Assembly (NCBI RefSeq): GCF_000702805.1 | Contig: NZ_JNJX01000001.1 | Coordinates: forward strand, 1-64,000 | Reading direction: 5' to 3' | Source of the DNA: Mycoplasma anseris ATCC 49234 | GTDB taxonomy: Bacteria; Bacillota_I; Bacilli_A; Mycoplasmatales; Metamycoplasmataceae | DNA length: 64,000 bases | The notes under the pieces: model-generated | What the model was told of the DNA's origin: nothing | Databases searched by the model: none | The model's input: the letters and a program-made list of their open reading frames with translations, nothing else | Shown here: positions 54,712 to 64,000 of the stretch, piece by piece | Layout: every line of letters begins with the position of its first letter | Numbering within the stretch: position 1 is the stretch's first letter | Position numbers and translations under genes: made by a program

Positions 54712-57627
54712 TTATTTTTCAAATTTCAAATTTTCATTAATTGTAAAGTCTTGGTAGTAGTATAAAATTGAATTGTTTGTATCAAGAGGTCTATTGTAAT
54801 GAGGGTTTAATAATGTTGGTGAAATTCCAGTTTTTGAAATTCCAGGCAATCATTCATATTGAACATTGAAATATGAAGTAAATTCTTGAATTAATTGAGT
54901 TAAATACTCATTGGTGTGTTCAGAAACAAATTTTGATCAGAATTGGGCGCTAAATACATAAGGATCAAATGATTTTTCATCTGTTCTAGGCATAACAGCA
55001 CCTTCAGAGCTTCTTTTTAGTTTATAAACACCATCAATCTCTTCCATTTGATAGTTCATTACTCTTATCAATAAGCTACCATTTAGATATTTTTTGTCTA
55101 ATTTTTCTAAATCAGCAAATGGAATTGTTGCTTCTCATTTAGTTTCAGCATATTTTGCAAGAGCATTTGCAACTTCTGCTATTTTAGGGAAGTTTTGAGT
55201 AATTGAAGCTGGCTTTTTGGTTGCAATATTTGATAGTTGTGGTATTAACATTCCACCTCAACTTAATCCATCATATCCTGATGCAATTGAGTCAAAGTCA
55301 TAACTTCAACCAACAAACTCTCATCCTGCTTTAGTTTTATTTCTTACTAAACTAAATCTTGGGTCTTCACCATTTTGAATGGTTACAAAATTAAACACAA
55401 CTCTTCCATTACTTAATTCTTTAACAGTTTCAGTAACTGCAGCTGCTGCATCTTCAAGTTTTTTATCTGAGTTTACATATGGGAATATGTGAGTCAATTC
55501 GAATTTTTGTCCAGCTAATTCAGGGTTTTCTTGATCGAATTTAGCAATGACTTTTGCTAATTCAGTTTTTAGAATATCAAATCCTGCTGATTTCATTCTT
55601 AATTGGATGTTTGAATCGAATTTATGAGCTGCATTATTTTCAGAAGGACTTAATTCTGTTCCTAAAGTTTCTCCGAAATCAATTTTGTTTCCATCAACAT
55701 TAATTGCAGATAATGAGTTTACTAAATCATAGTAATCCACAACTGTTTTGTGGTTAGTATTTTGATCACTTCCTCCAATAGATCCACCACTTGCTAAACC
55801 ATTTAGTCATGCTCTATTTGTTCTTGATGAAGCAATATCAGTATATTCATCTCAGTTAATTGCAGTATTGATAATTGTTCTAAATGATAATCCTAACCCA
55901 CTAATGTATGAATCGCTTGAGCCTTTTCCGGCAGCTAAATCTTTTTTAGTTGCACCATACATTAATTTGGAATATGCATCTGAAAAGAAGTATTGAGAAC
56001 CTTCAGTATCAGTTGGATCAGGGCTTACATATGGGGTAGCAACTGGTAAGTATGAAGGGTCTGAAATGTTTCTACTTTTTACATAATTAATTCCGAATTC
56101 ATCTTCTAAGTATTTTCTAAAAATTTCATCTTTTTGAGATTGTTCTAATTTTGAAAATGGAACTGTTGATGAAACACCTAGTTTAAAATTATTTCATTCT
56201 TCTGATTGGAAAGAATTATTATCTTTTGGTGATTGTTGGTATTTAAATACAACTGATTCTAATTTATTGGTTTTTGATAATCACTCTGTATCAAAGTAAT
56301 TTTTATTAGCCACAAATTCTGTAGTTGTACCGCTAACAGTTTTAGGAACATAAGCTCCAGCATATAAATTTTCTTCAGCTGAAATACCATATCAATAAAC
56401 TCCTGCTTTATAAACATCACTAGTTTTTTCTAATGTATTAATTTTTTCTGTAATTTCATTTGCTTTAGCAGAAGTTTCACCTAAATAATTTCTTAATTTG
56501 TAGGTACCAGCGGCATTCATAGCATCAATATATGCAGAAGGGGCTGGCAACATATCAGTGTTTCCTAAAACTAATTTGTTAAAGAAGTTTACAAAGTTTG
56601 ATTCACCTGAGGCTACTGATGAAAAAGTTAAAGCCTTTCCAGTAACATTTTCAGTATTAGCACTAACATCTTTAATTAAAGTGTTTTCATTGTAGAATTG
56701 TGAAGAGTCAATTCCAAATAATTGATATAAATACTCATTACCGTAATGAATATCATCTCCAAAGTATAAAGATGATTTTTCTAATAATGTATCTCTAACC
56801 AATTTGTCCAATTCAGCATTACCACCATGATTGTGACGTTCTTCTTTTCCTAAAGTTACTGTTCTTAATCATGAATAATAGAAGTCTTTTAATTGAACTT
56901 TATATTCTGTTTTATTTCCTTTAAAATCAGATCAATAAACATTATCCTTTAAGGTAACTTGCATGTCTTTGGTTTGCTTTAAATCTTCATAAAATTGAGC
57001 ACTATTAACTGATTTAGAATTTGATGACACTGTAGAAACAGTCATTTGACTATATGCTTTTCTTGTTAATCCATATGGAACTTCTAAATCACCTTGTGGT
57101 AGTTGATCTCGATTGTCTTTTCCATCGTAATCATCACTATTATAAACTTTGACTGTTCCATCTTTAAGTGTTAAAACAATTTCTTTAGCTAATTCCAATT
57201 TAATTCTTGTAAATGTTGGTTTAACAACATATTGTTTCTTAGATTTACTGTGTTCATTTGTTTTTCTATTCATGATTAAAGGTGCATTTAAAGCTTCAAC
57301 TCTTATTAATTGAGGTGAAATTAAATGACTTGTACCAGCAGCAACAAAGTTTCCGTATCCTACTGAAGCATCATAATTAAATGCTTGTAACCTGTTTACA
57401 GAGTTGTAAGTGTAAACAAATTTCTTGTCTTGATAAGGTTTTCTGTCAGTACCTGCCGGATTAGCAGGTGTACCTTTTTGTTTTCTATATACTGGGGTAT
57501 AATCTCAAGCATCACCCATATAGTCTTCTTTAGGCTTGTTTGTTTCACAAGCTATTGAAACTAAAGGTAATGCCATCATTGATAGCGACCCTAAAGAAAA
57601 CAATAGTAATTTTCCTTTTGATTTCAT
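54712..57627 (-). CDS. oppA: oligopeptide-binding lipoprotein OppA (mycoplasma type)
   Basis: 971 residues. The signal peptide ends in the lipobox LVSIAC with Cys27, so the protein is lipid-anchored outside the membrane. It is much longer than Gram-negative OppA, as in other mycoplasmas (P100-type proteins). The C-terminal part keeps the solute-binding fold pattern around LRMKSAGFDI and ends in an aromatic-rich segment. It captures peptides for OppBCDF. ATG 57627 has AGGAG; it is the first gene of the operon, and the AT-rich 57628-57943 region must hold its promoter. Confidence 0.9.
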
Positions 57628-57943
57628 TTTTTCTCCTAACTAAAATCATTTATGTATATTTTTATAAATCCACAAGTTATTATTAATAAAATTAATATAA
57701 CTTCTATTTGTAATATACGTTAAAAATTATAATTTATTTTGGTTTTTTTAGCCCTATTTATAGGACTTTTTTAATATTTTTATATAAATTTTTGTAATAA
57801 AAAAGTTTTTTTTGGCTTTTGTGGTTATATTTTTGATAAGCAAATTTAAAGAAATTAAAACATGAATTTAAGAACCCTTAAAAGCCATTTGTTCTTTTTT
57901 ATTATTAAAAATATGATGATTATTATGATGATTATATTGAAAT
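57628..57943 (-). other. promoter-bearing AT-rich region upstream of oppA
   Basis: More than 300 bases without a credible gene. Several TATAAT-like boxes occur on the minus strand (for example TATATT and TTATAATTT near 57690-57735), but none stands out with a -35. A short imperfect tandem repeat ATGATGATTAT lies at about 57913-57935. Confidence 0.35.
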
Positions 57944-58132
57944 TTATGATAAATAAACAGTGTCATTATTAACTCCTTTACATGTAAAATATGAAAAAAT
58001 ATTGTTGATAATAATGTTCTTCATATCTTTATTCATGTTAATGAAGTTAATAAAATTGATAGCAAAAATACCAGCTTCTTTAGCTGCGCAAATGTTTGTT
58101 CAGTTTGTTGATTTTAATAATTTTGCGTTCAT
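57944..58132 (-). CDS. possible 62-residue small protein
   Basis: ATG 58132 to TAA 57944 with AGGA upstream and one UGA-Trp. Composition is ordinary for this genome (MNAKLLKSTNWTNICAAKEA...). The opposite strand also has an open frame at 57960-58154, but it starts with GTG and lacks a ribosome binding site. Could be a real small gene or a remnant. Confidence 0.35.
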
Positions 58133-58228
58133 ATTTTTGTTTTCCTATGCCTAATATTCTACATAATTTTCCAAATAAAATTTCAAATTTTTTGCTTTTT
58201 TTAAAATTTATATTGATTTTTGAATATA

Positions 58229-58256
58229 AAAAGTTGCCACAAAGAGGCAACTTCTT
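58229..58256 (-). terminator. terminator after rpsR
   Basis: AGTTGCC and GGCAACT form the stem. On the minus strand it is preceded by AAAAGA and followed by TTTTTATATTC, immediately after the rpsR stop. Confidence 0.8.
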
Positions 58257-58622
58257 TTAATTATTCAGATTTTTTTCTGCAGATTTTCTTGTTCTTCTTG
58301 GTTTTGATTCTACTGCTTCTTCATTTTGTTCAACAACAACTTCTTTTGCTATTTTAGGTTGTTCATCTTTATCTTTTTTAACTGTTCCTAAATAAGGTAA
58401 GATAGCAACATATCTTGCTCTTTTAATAGCTAAAGATACTGCTCTTTGGTGTTTAGCACAAGTTCCAGTAATACGTGATGAAAGAATTTTTCCTTGCATA
58501 TTTACTAGTTTTGATAATAATTGTTCATTTTTATAATCAACATAAACGATTGGTTGTTTAGATAAACAGAATTGACATGGGCGTCTACGAATAAAAAGTT
58601 TCTTATGAACTACTCTTGCCAT
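58257..58622 (-). CDS. rpsR: 30S ribosomal protein S18
   Basis: 121 residues: the S18 core (RRRPCQFC...SKLVNMQGKILSSRITGTCAKHQRAVSLAIKRARYVAILPY) plus a charged C-terminal tail of about 40 residues. It binds S6 on the small subunit platform. Last gene of the rpsF-ssb-rpsR operon, with a terminator directly behind it. Confidence 0.96.
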   Translation of the reverse strand: MARVVHKKLFIRRRPCQFCLSKQPIVYVDYKNEQLLSKLVNMQGKILSSRITGTCAKHQRAVSLAIKRARYVAILPYLGTVKKDKDEQPKIAKEVVVEQNEEAVESKPRRTRKSAEKNLNN

Positions 58623-58635
58623 TATATTTCCTCAA

Positions 58636-59085
58636 TTAAAATTCTAAATCTAAGAAATCAGAATCAATGTTTTCATCAATATCATGAATTTCATTTGATT
58701 CTTCTTTATGACTAGTGTTAGAAGGAATCTCAAATTCTTGGACATTTTTTCTGCGATTTTCAGACATTGCTTTAGTTTCTAATGATTCAATACGATCAAC
58801 ACTAATTGCAAATGAATTTATATTTGATCCATCTGCTATGGTGACTCTTGAAGATTGAACAAAACCTTCAATCGAAACTAATGAACCTTTATCTAAATAT
58901 TTATTGATAAATTCTGCGTTTTGTCTTCATGCTACACATGGAATAAAATCAGTTATTGGTTCATTATTTGCTGTATTATAAGTTCTTCTTGTTGCTACAG
59001 TAAATCTTGAATATTCAATATTTGAATTAGTAAAACCTTGATAAGGTGTAGCTGATAAACGACCAACAATAATTACTTTATTCAT
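58636..59085 (-). CDS. ssb: single-stranded DNA-binding protein
   Basis: 149 residues, start 59085 behind GGAGG. OB-fold pattern NKVIIVGRLSATPY...FTVATRRTYN...TDFIPCVAWRQNAEFINKYLDKGSLVSIEGF is followed by an acidic linker and the partner-binding tip DSDFLDLEF. It coats single-stranded DNA in replication and repair. Encoded between rpsF and rpsR as in most bacteria of this group. Confidence 0.96.
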
Positions 59086-59106
59086 ATTCCTCCAATACAG
59101 TATTAA

Positions 59107-59538
59107 TTACTCAGCTTTAGGAGCTGTTTTTCTAGTTCTTGGTTTTCTTTCTTTTTTAATTTCGTTTTGTTCTGTTTCATCTTTAGTTGATTCTTCTTGT
59201 TTTTCAACTCTTTTTCTATTATCGAATTTTCTTGTTGCTTTTCTCATTTTTCTTGGTTTCATACCTTTTTCAGAATCCAAGTTAATAATTAAAGATCTGA
59301 TAACAAATTTGTTGATGTTTAATTTTCTTGTTAATTCAGCAATCACTTGTGGTTCAAGTTTTGCATTAATTAAATAATAAGAAGCACGAGTTAATTTATT
59401 AATTGAATAAGCTAACTCAGTTCTTTCAAGTTTTTCGATCTTGGTGTTTTTTGGATCTAACACACTTAGAAGTAATTCTTTAACTTCTTGATCGGTTGCT
59501 TGAGGGTTTGTAAGAATCATAATTTCATAATTTGACAT
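59107..59538 (-). CDS. rpsF: 30S ribosomal protein S6
   Basis: 143 residues from ATG 59538 with AGAAGGAG; an open extension to 59580 lacks a ribosome binding site. Core MSNYEIMILTNPQATDQEVKEL...ELAYSINKLTRASYYLI is S6; a basic C-terminal extension (KPRKMRKATRKFDNRKRVEK..) follows. First gene of the rpsF-ssb-rpsR operon. Confidence 0.95.
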   Translation of the reverse strand: MSNYEIMILTNPQATDQEVKELLLSVLDPKNTKIEKLERTELAYSINKLTRASYYLINAKLEPQVIAELTRKLNINKFVIRSLIINLDSEKGMKPRKMRKATRKFDNRKRVEKQEESTKDETEQNEIKKERKPRTRKTAPKAE

Positions 59539-59590
59539 TATTTTCTCCTTCTGGACATTTGGACCAATAATGATGGTCAAGGAGTCACCC
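59539..59590 (-). promoter_or_regulatory. rpsF leader hairpin, possible S6:S18 control element
   Basis: TTGACC and GGTCCAA pair around a 9-base loop just before the ribosome binding site. S6:S18 leaders that let the protein pair repress its own operon contain such a hairpin in other bacteria. The diagnostic CCG bulge is not clearly present, so this is only a suggestion. Confidence 0.25.
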
Positions 59591-59700
59591 TTTTTTTGTT
59601 AAAAATTTAACTTTAGAATTATACAATAATTTGCTTTTTTTGAACCAAAAGCATAATAAAGAGAGATTAATAACAAAAAAATCGACACAATTATCGACTT

Positions 59701-60132
59701 TTATTTGTGATATTTAATATTATTTTTAATTGCAAAACCCCTAAAAATTTGTTCAACTAATAATACTCTAAATAATTGGTGTGGAAAAGTTAGATCTGAA
59801 AAAGAAATTTTATTTTCAAAAAAGTCTTCTTCAACACCATTACTTCCTCCAATAATAAAGGTTATATTATCTTCAATCAATAATTCCGAAAAGGTTTCTG
59901 AATTCATTTTTTTTCCATACAAACTTAGATAATAAACCTTGGAATTCTTGGGGATTTTTTCTAAAATTAATTTGGTTTCTTTTTTAATTTTTAATTCGAT
60001 GTTATTTTCATTTTGTTCTTTTATTTCAAATAAATTTATTGAAGAAAAAAAGGAAATTTTTTTAACGTAATCTTCATATAATGATTTAAATTCTTTGGTT
60101 AAGCTTCCAACAGCAATAATATTAATTTTCAT
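59701..60132 (-). CDS. rlmH: 23S rRNA pseudouridine-1915 N3-methyltransferase RlmH
   Basis: 143 residues (family about 155-159). SPOUT-family pattern [11 protein letters not shown] at the N-terminus, YYLSLYGKKMNSETFSELL, the SAM-binding knot FIIGGSNGVEEDF and the C-terminal FPHQLFRVLLVEQIFRGFAIKNNIKYHK are intact. Overlaps mnmG by 11 bases. Confidence 0.95.
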   Translation of the reverse strand: MKINIIAVGSLTKEFKSLYEDYVKKISFFSSINLFEIKEQNENNIELKIKKETKLILEKIPKNSKVYYLSLYGKKMNSETFSELLIEDNITFIIGGSNGVEEDFFENKISFSDLTFPHQLFRVLLVEQIFRGFAIKNNIKYHK

Positions 60133-61948
60133 TGTTTCTTTTATTATTCAAATAAAACATTAACATTTGAATATCAGCAGGATTAATGCCACTAATTCTT
60201 GAAGCTTGACCAATTGTTGTTGGTCTTATTTGACTTAATTTTTGTCTTGCTTCTGTTGCTAAATTATCAACATCATTATAATCAAGATCTTCAGGTAATT
60301 TTAATTTTTCTAAACGGTTCATTTTATCAGCAACTGTTTCTTGTTTCTTTAAATAACCAAATAATCTAACTTGAATAGTAATTTCATTTGGATAAGGAAA
60401 GTCCTTTAAAACATCTTGAGGATCAACTGCTGGGTTAGATAATAATTTAAGCATTGAAATACCATTAAAAATTTGATACTTATGAGCTAATTCATCGTTT
60501 GCTGATAAATATTGTTCTTTTAATTCAGCAATCTTTTGATGAATTAAATTGTATTTTTCTATAACTGCTTGGTATTCTTCTTGACTAATCATTTTATTAT
60601 CAAAAGCATATTGTGACAATCTTTCGTCAACATTATCATTTCTTAATAATAAACGATATTCAGCACGGGAAGTAAGCATTCGATATGGCTCGTTTGTACC
60701 TTTTGTTACAATATCGTCAATTAAAACACCAATATAGCTATCGCTTCTTTTTAACTCCAAATGAGGCATATTATCTAATTTATTAGCAGCATTAATTCCG
60801 GCAATTAACCCTTGGGCAGCAGCTTCTTCATAACCACTTGTTCCATTTGGTTGACCTGCTGAAAAGAAATTATTAAGAATTTTAGATTCTAAAGATTTCT
60901 TTAAATCTAAGGGGTTAATTGCATCATATTCAATAGCATAGCCATATTTTTGCACTCTAGCATTTTCTAAGCCAGGAATTGAAGCAATCATTTCATCTTG
61001 AACATCTTCAGGCATTGAAGTTGAAAGACCATTAATATACATAATGTCCCCTTTAGCAGTTTCTGGTTCAAAGAAAATGTGATGGGTTTCTTTATCTTGA
61101 AATCTAACAATTTTGTCTTCTACACTAGGGCAATATCTTGGGCCAATTCCCTTAATTATTCCTGAATATAAAGAACTTCTATCCAAGTTTTTTAAAATAA
61201 TTTCTTTGGTTTTGGCTGTGGTATGAGTTAGATAGCAACAGGTTTGTTCATCAAGTTTAATACCACTTTTATTTGAAAAAAACAACTCATTTTTTTCTAA
61301 AACTTCTTTTTCAACTTTAGAAAAATCAATACTATCAGTATAAATTCGACATGGAGTACCGGTTTTTAAACGAAATACATCAAATCCATATTTAGCTAAA
61401 TTTTTAGATAATGTTGATGAAGTTTTTTCTCCATCTGGACCATCATATTTAATGTTTTCGCCTCTTAGGATTCTAGAATTCATATATACGCCAGTAGTCA
61501 TTACTACAACGCCTGAATATATTTCGCCATGTTCCTTAGTAATAACACCTTTGCAAGTTTTGTCTTTGACAATTAAATCACTTACTTCGTCTTCAATTAA
61601 AGTAATGTTTTTTTGTTTTTGAATATCTTCTAAAATAATTTGACAATATTTTTCTTTATCAATTTGAGCCCTTAAAGATCACACTGCTGGACCTTTTGAC
61701 GTATTAAGCATTTTGATTTGAATCATTGATTTATCAGCAAAAAGCCCTTGGACTCCGCCAAGAGCATCAATCTCTCTAGTGATTATTCCTTTTGCTGATC
61801 CGCCAATTGAAGGGTTGCATGGAAGCATTGCTAATTTATGAATATTTAATGTAATTAAAGCTACTTGAAATTTTCTTTTTGCTAATGCATAAGCAGCTTC
61901 GATGCCAGCATGACCCCCGCCAATTACAATCGCATCAAATTTTTTCAT
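60122..61948 (-). CDS. mnmG: tRNA uridine-5-carboxymethylaminomethyl enzyme MnmG (GidA)
   Basis: 608 residues with one UGA-Trp. FAD-binding [10 protein letters not shown] at about 10-19, [13 protein letters not shown], and the C-terminal region [20 protein letters not shown] plus [16 protein letters not shown] are present. With MnmE it modifies the wobble uridine of several tRNAs. It starts at the rbfA stop (TAATG) and overlaps rlmH. Confidence 0.97.
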
Positions 61949-62277
61949 TATTCTTTTATTTCTTCAAGAATTTTCTCAATACGTTGAGCATTAGGTTCAA
62001 CTGTGTCAATTAGAAATTGTAATTCTGGTAATTTTTTATATTTTCAATTTCTTGCCACAACTGAACGAATAAATGGAGTCATTTTAGAAATTTTTTCAAA
62101 ATATCTTTCTTTGTCTTTAAACAAAGTAATATACACTTTGGCATGTGACCCATCAGTAGATAAAATCACATCATTAATAGCAATATTTGTTACATTAAAA
62201 TCTTGCAATTCATAGAAACTTTCACCAATTAGTTGTAATAATAAACTGGTTTTTCTTTCGTGATTAATCTTATTCAT
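61948..62277 (-). CDS. rbfA: ribosome-binding factor A
   Basis: 109 residues with one UGA-Trp. KH-like fold pattern: [20 protein letters not shown], then [23 protein letters not shown] and IEKILEEI at the end. It assists late maturation of the 30S subunit. The start overlaps the infB stop by 8 bases, giving the usual infB-rbfA coupling. Confidence 0.93.
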
Positions 62278-64000
62278 CTTCTTTTAATACATCCTCATAA
62301 AATTTTAATATGTCATCTACTTCTATTTTATCAAACTCTTTAATATGAGTCCCAAATTCGAACCCTTTTTCAACAGTTTTTACATCATTTTTTTCTCTTT
62401 TTAAAGAATCTATTATTCCTTTATAGATTAATTTATCCTTTCGATAAACTTCTACTTTAGAAAATTCTTTTGCTTGTCCGGTTAACATTTTACATCCGGC
62501 AATATTTCCAACCTTTGAATAGAAAAAGATTTGTAAAATGATTGCTTCACCAATTAAAACTTCTTCGTAAACAGGTTCTTTCATAGTTTTAATTAAAGTT
62601 GATAATTCTTCAACAATTTTATAAATAACGTTGTGTTTTAAAATTTTAATATTTTTTTGTTCAGCAAGTTTTTTAATATCAGCATTAACAGAATCATTAT
62701 TAAAGGCATAAATTCTTGCCTTTGAAGCTTCTGCTAGCAAAATATCAGCTTTAGTAATTTCACCAGCACTTGCCCTTATGACATTAACTACTGCCTCTTC
62801 ATTTTGAATTTTACTTAATGTATTTTTAATGGCTTCAGCAGTTCCATGCACATCAGTTTTAATAATAACATTAACTGTTTTGGTGTTTTCATCAAAAACA
62901 GAAACATTTTTGGAATTTAATTCCATTTGTTTATCAAGGTATGATTTTTCCTCAGCTAATTTCTTAGCAAATTTTTCATCACTAATAACAACAAATTTAT
63001 CTCCAGCTTGAGGATTTGAGTTTAGTCCAGTAATAATACAAGGAGTCCCAGGTAATACTTTTTCTAATTGTTCGCCTTCAATTGAATAAAGACTTCTTAT
63101 TTTCCCATATTGAGCGCCTGCCACAATAAAATCTCTTGCTAATAAAGTTCCGTTTTCAACAATAATAGTTGAAACAACACCCATTCCTTTATCAATTCTT
63201 GATTCAATAACAGTTCCAATTGGATCTCTATTTAAATTAGCCTTTAATTCTAATAAATCTGCTTGTAATAAAATAGTTTCTAATAATAAATTGATTCCTT
63301 CATTTTGAAAAGCTGACCCATAAATAAATGGGACATTACCACCTCATTCTTCGCAAACAATGTCATGTTCACTTAATTGAGATTTTACTCTTTCAGGATC
63401 GGCACCAGCTTTATCCATTTTGTTTACAAACACAATAATTGGAACATTTGCTGCTTTAGCATGATCAATTGCTTCAATGGTTTGAGGTTTAACACCATCA
63501 TCAGCAGCAACAACTATAATTACAATATCAGTAACTTTGGCTCCTCTGCTTCGCATTTCGGTAAATGCTTCATGTCCCGGGGTATCTAGAAAAGTAATTT
63601 TTTCTTTGTTATAAGTTATTTGATAAGCACCAGTATGTTGAGTAATGCCACCAAATTCAGTATCTAAAATATTGCTTTTTCTAATATGATCAATTAGGGT
63701 TGTTTTACCATGATCGACATGCCCCATAATAGTTACAATTGGTGCCCGTTTAACCAAATCATTAGGGTCATCGTTAACTTCTAGATTTTCAAAAAGATTC
63801 TGTGCATTAACATTATCTTCTTTTCTAAAATCTAAATTGTATTCCAAACATAATTCAGCAATTTCTTCTTCATTTAAAGAGGTATTAATTGTTTTTAAAA
63901 TTCCTTTTTTCAAGAAATTTGTAATGATTTGTGAAACTGGTTTCTTGATTTTGTCAGAAAATTCAGAAATTGTTAAAGGTCCATGAAAAACAAATACACC
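62270..64000 (-). CDS. infB: translation initiation factor IF-2, N-terminus beyond the window
   Basis: About 576 residues are visible; the start lies past 64000. G1 [10 protein letters not shown]3 DTPGHEAF, G4 NKMD and the G5 region are followed by the domain II/III and C2 regions ending in [28 protein letters not shown]. The visible N-terminal part ([25 protein letters not shown]) is the conserved IF2 N-terminal helix module, so little is missing. IF-2 brings initiator tRNA to the ribosome with GTP. Confidence 0.96.

Noticed and set aside
57960-58154. 64-codon plus frame upstream of the rpsR operon
   Set aside because: GTG start without a ribosome binding site; the overlapping minus frame at 57944-58132 is the better, though still weak, candidate.
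1-64000. CRISPR arrays, tRNA or rRNA genes
   Set aside because: No regularly spaced direct repeats and no cloverleaf or rRNA signature sequences were noticed on either strand.

Overview
The window reads as a chromosome segment of a mollicute (Mycoplasma-type) bacterium. Base composition is very AT-rich. Nearly every real gene stays open only if UGA is read as tryptophan, and the core genes (polC, mnmG, infB, oppABCDF, ychF) are of mycoplasma type. The species cannot be fixed from sequence alone; a hominis/bovis-like lineage is a guess.

Left flank (1-6085, minus strand): a partial small membrane protein whose promoter has a 16-base A tract between -35 and -10, a second small membrane protein behind ychF, and a two-gene operon of large membrane-anchored coiled-coil proteins (2109-5774). 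The upstream gene of that operon is frameshifted, and a 17-base homopolymer lies at its promoter.

6086-29457 is a complete-looking integrative conjugative element (ICE) of about 23.4 kb. It is bounded by 27-bp imperfect inverted repeats that I found by comparing the two ends (22 of 27 positions match). On the plus strand it carries a leader gene, an SSB-like protein, a relaxase, a TraG/VirD4 coupling ATPase, two tandem cytosine-C5 DNA methyltransferases, a strongly acidic protein, small hypotheticals, a lipoprotein, a VirB2-like small membrane protein, a VirB6-like membrane protein, a VirB4/TraE ATPase, a 1549-residue bitopic surface protein and a DDE transposase of the ISLre2/Mbov_0401 type. 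One minus-strand gene (Mbov_0400-like) sits between the surface protein and the transposase. Two GC-rich islands near the right end look like structured RNAs or a transfer origin.

29539-32875 (minus) is a tightly overlapping four-gene operon of unrecognised proteins. One gene is frameshifted exactly at a nine-base T tract, as expected of a phase-variable gene.

32974-46042 (minus) is housekeeping: rnc-plsX-fakA-asp23-like-glyA, membrane proteins, cdsA-polC plus a tiny overlapping gene, and tpiA. 46592-48408 is a plus-strand pair: an AbiEii-like nucleotidyltransferase and a polytopic membrane protein. 48656-57627 (minus) is oppABCDF with an unusually large insertion in OppF. 58257-64000 (minus) holds rpsF-ssb-rpsR and infB-rbfA-mnmG-rlmH; infB runs off the window.

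No tRNA, rRNA or CRISPR array was recognised. All frame joins across UGA codons, motif positions and repeats were read by eye; no database search was possible.
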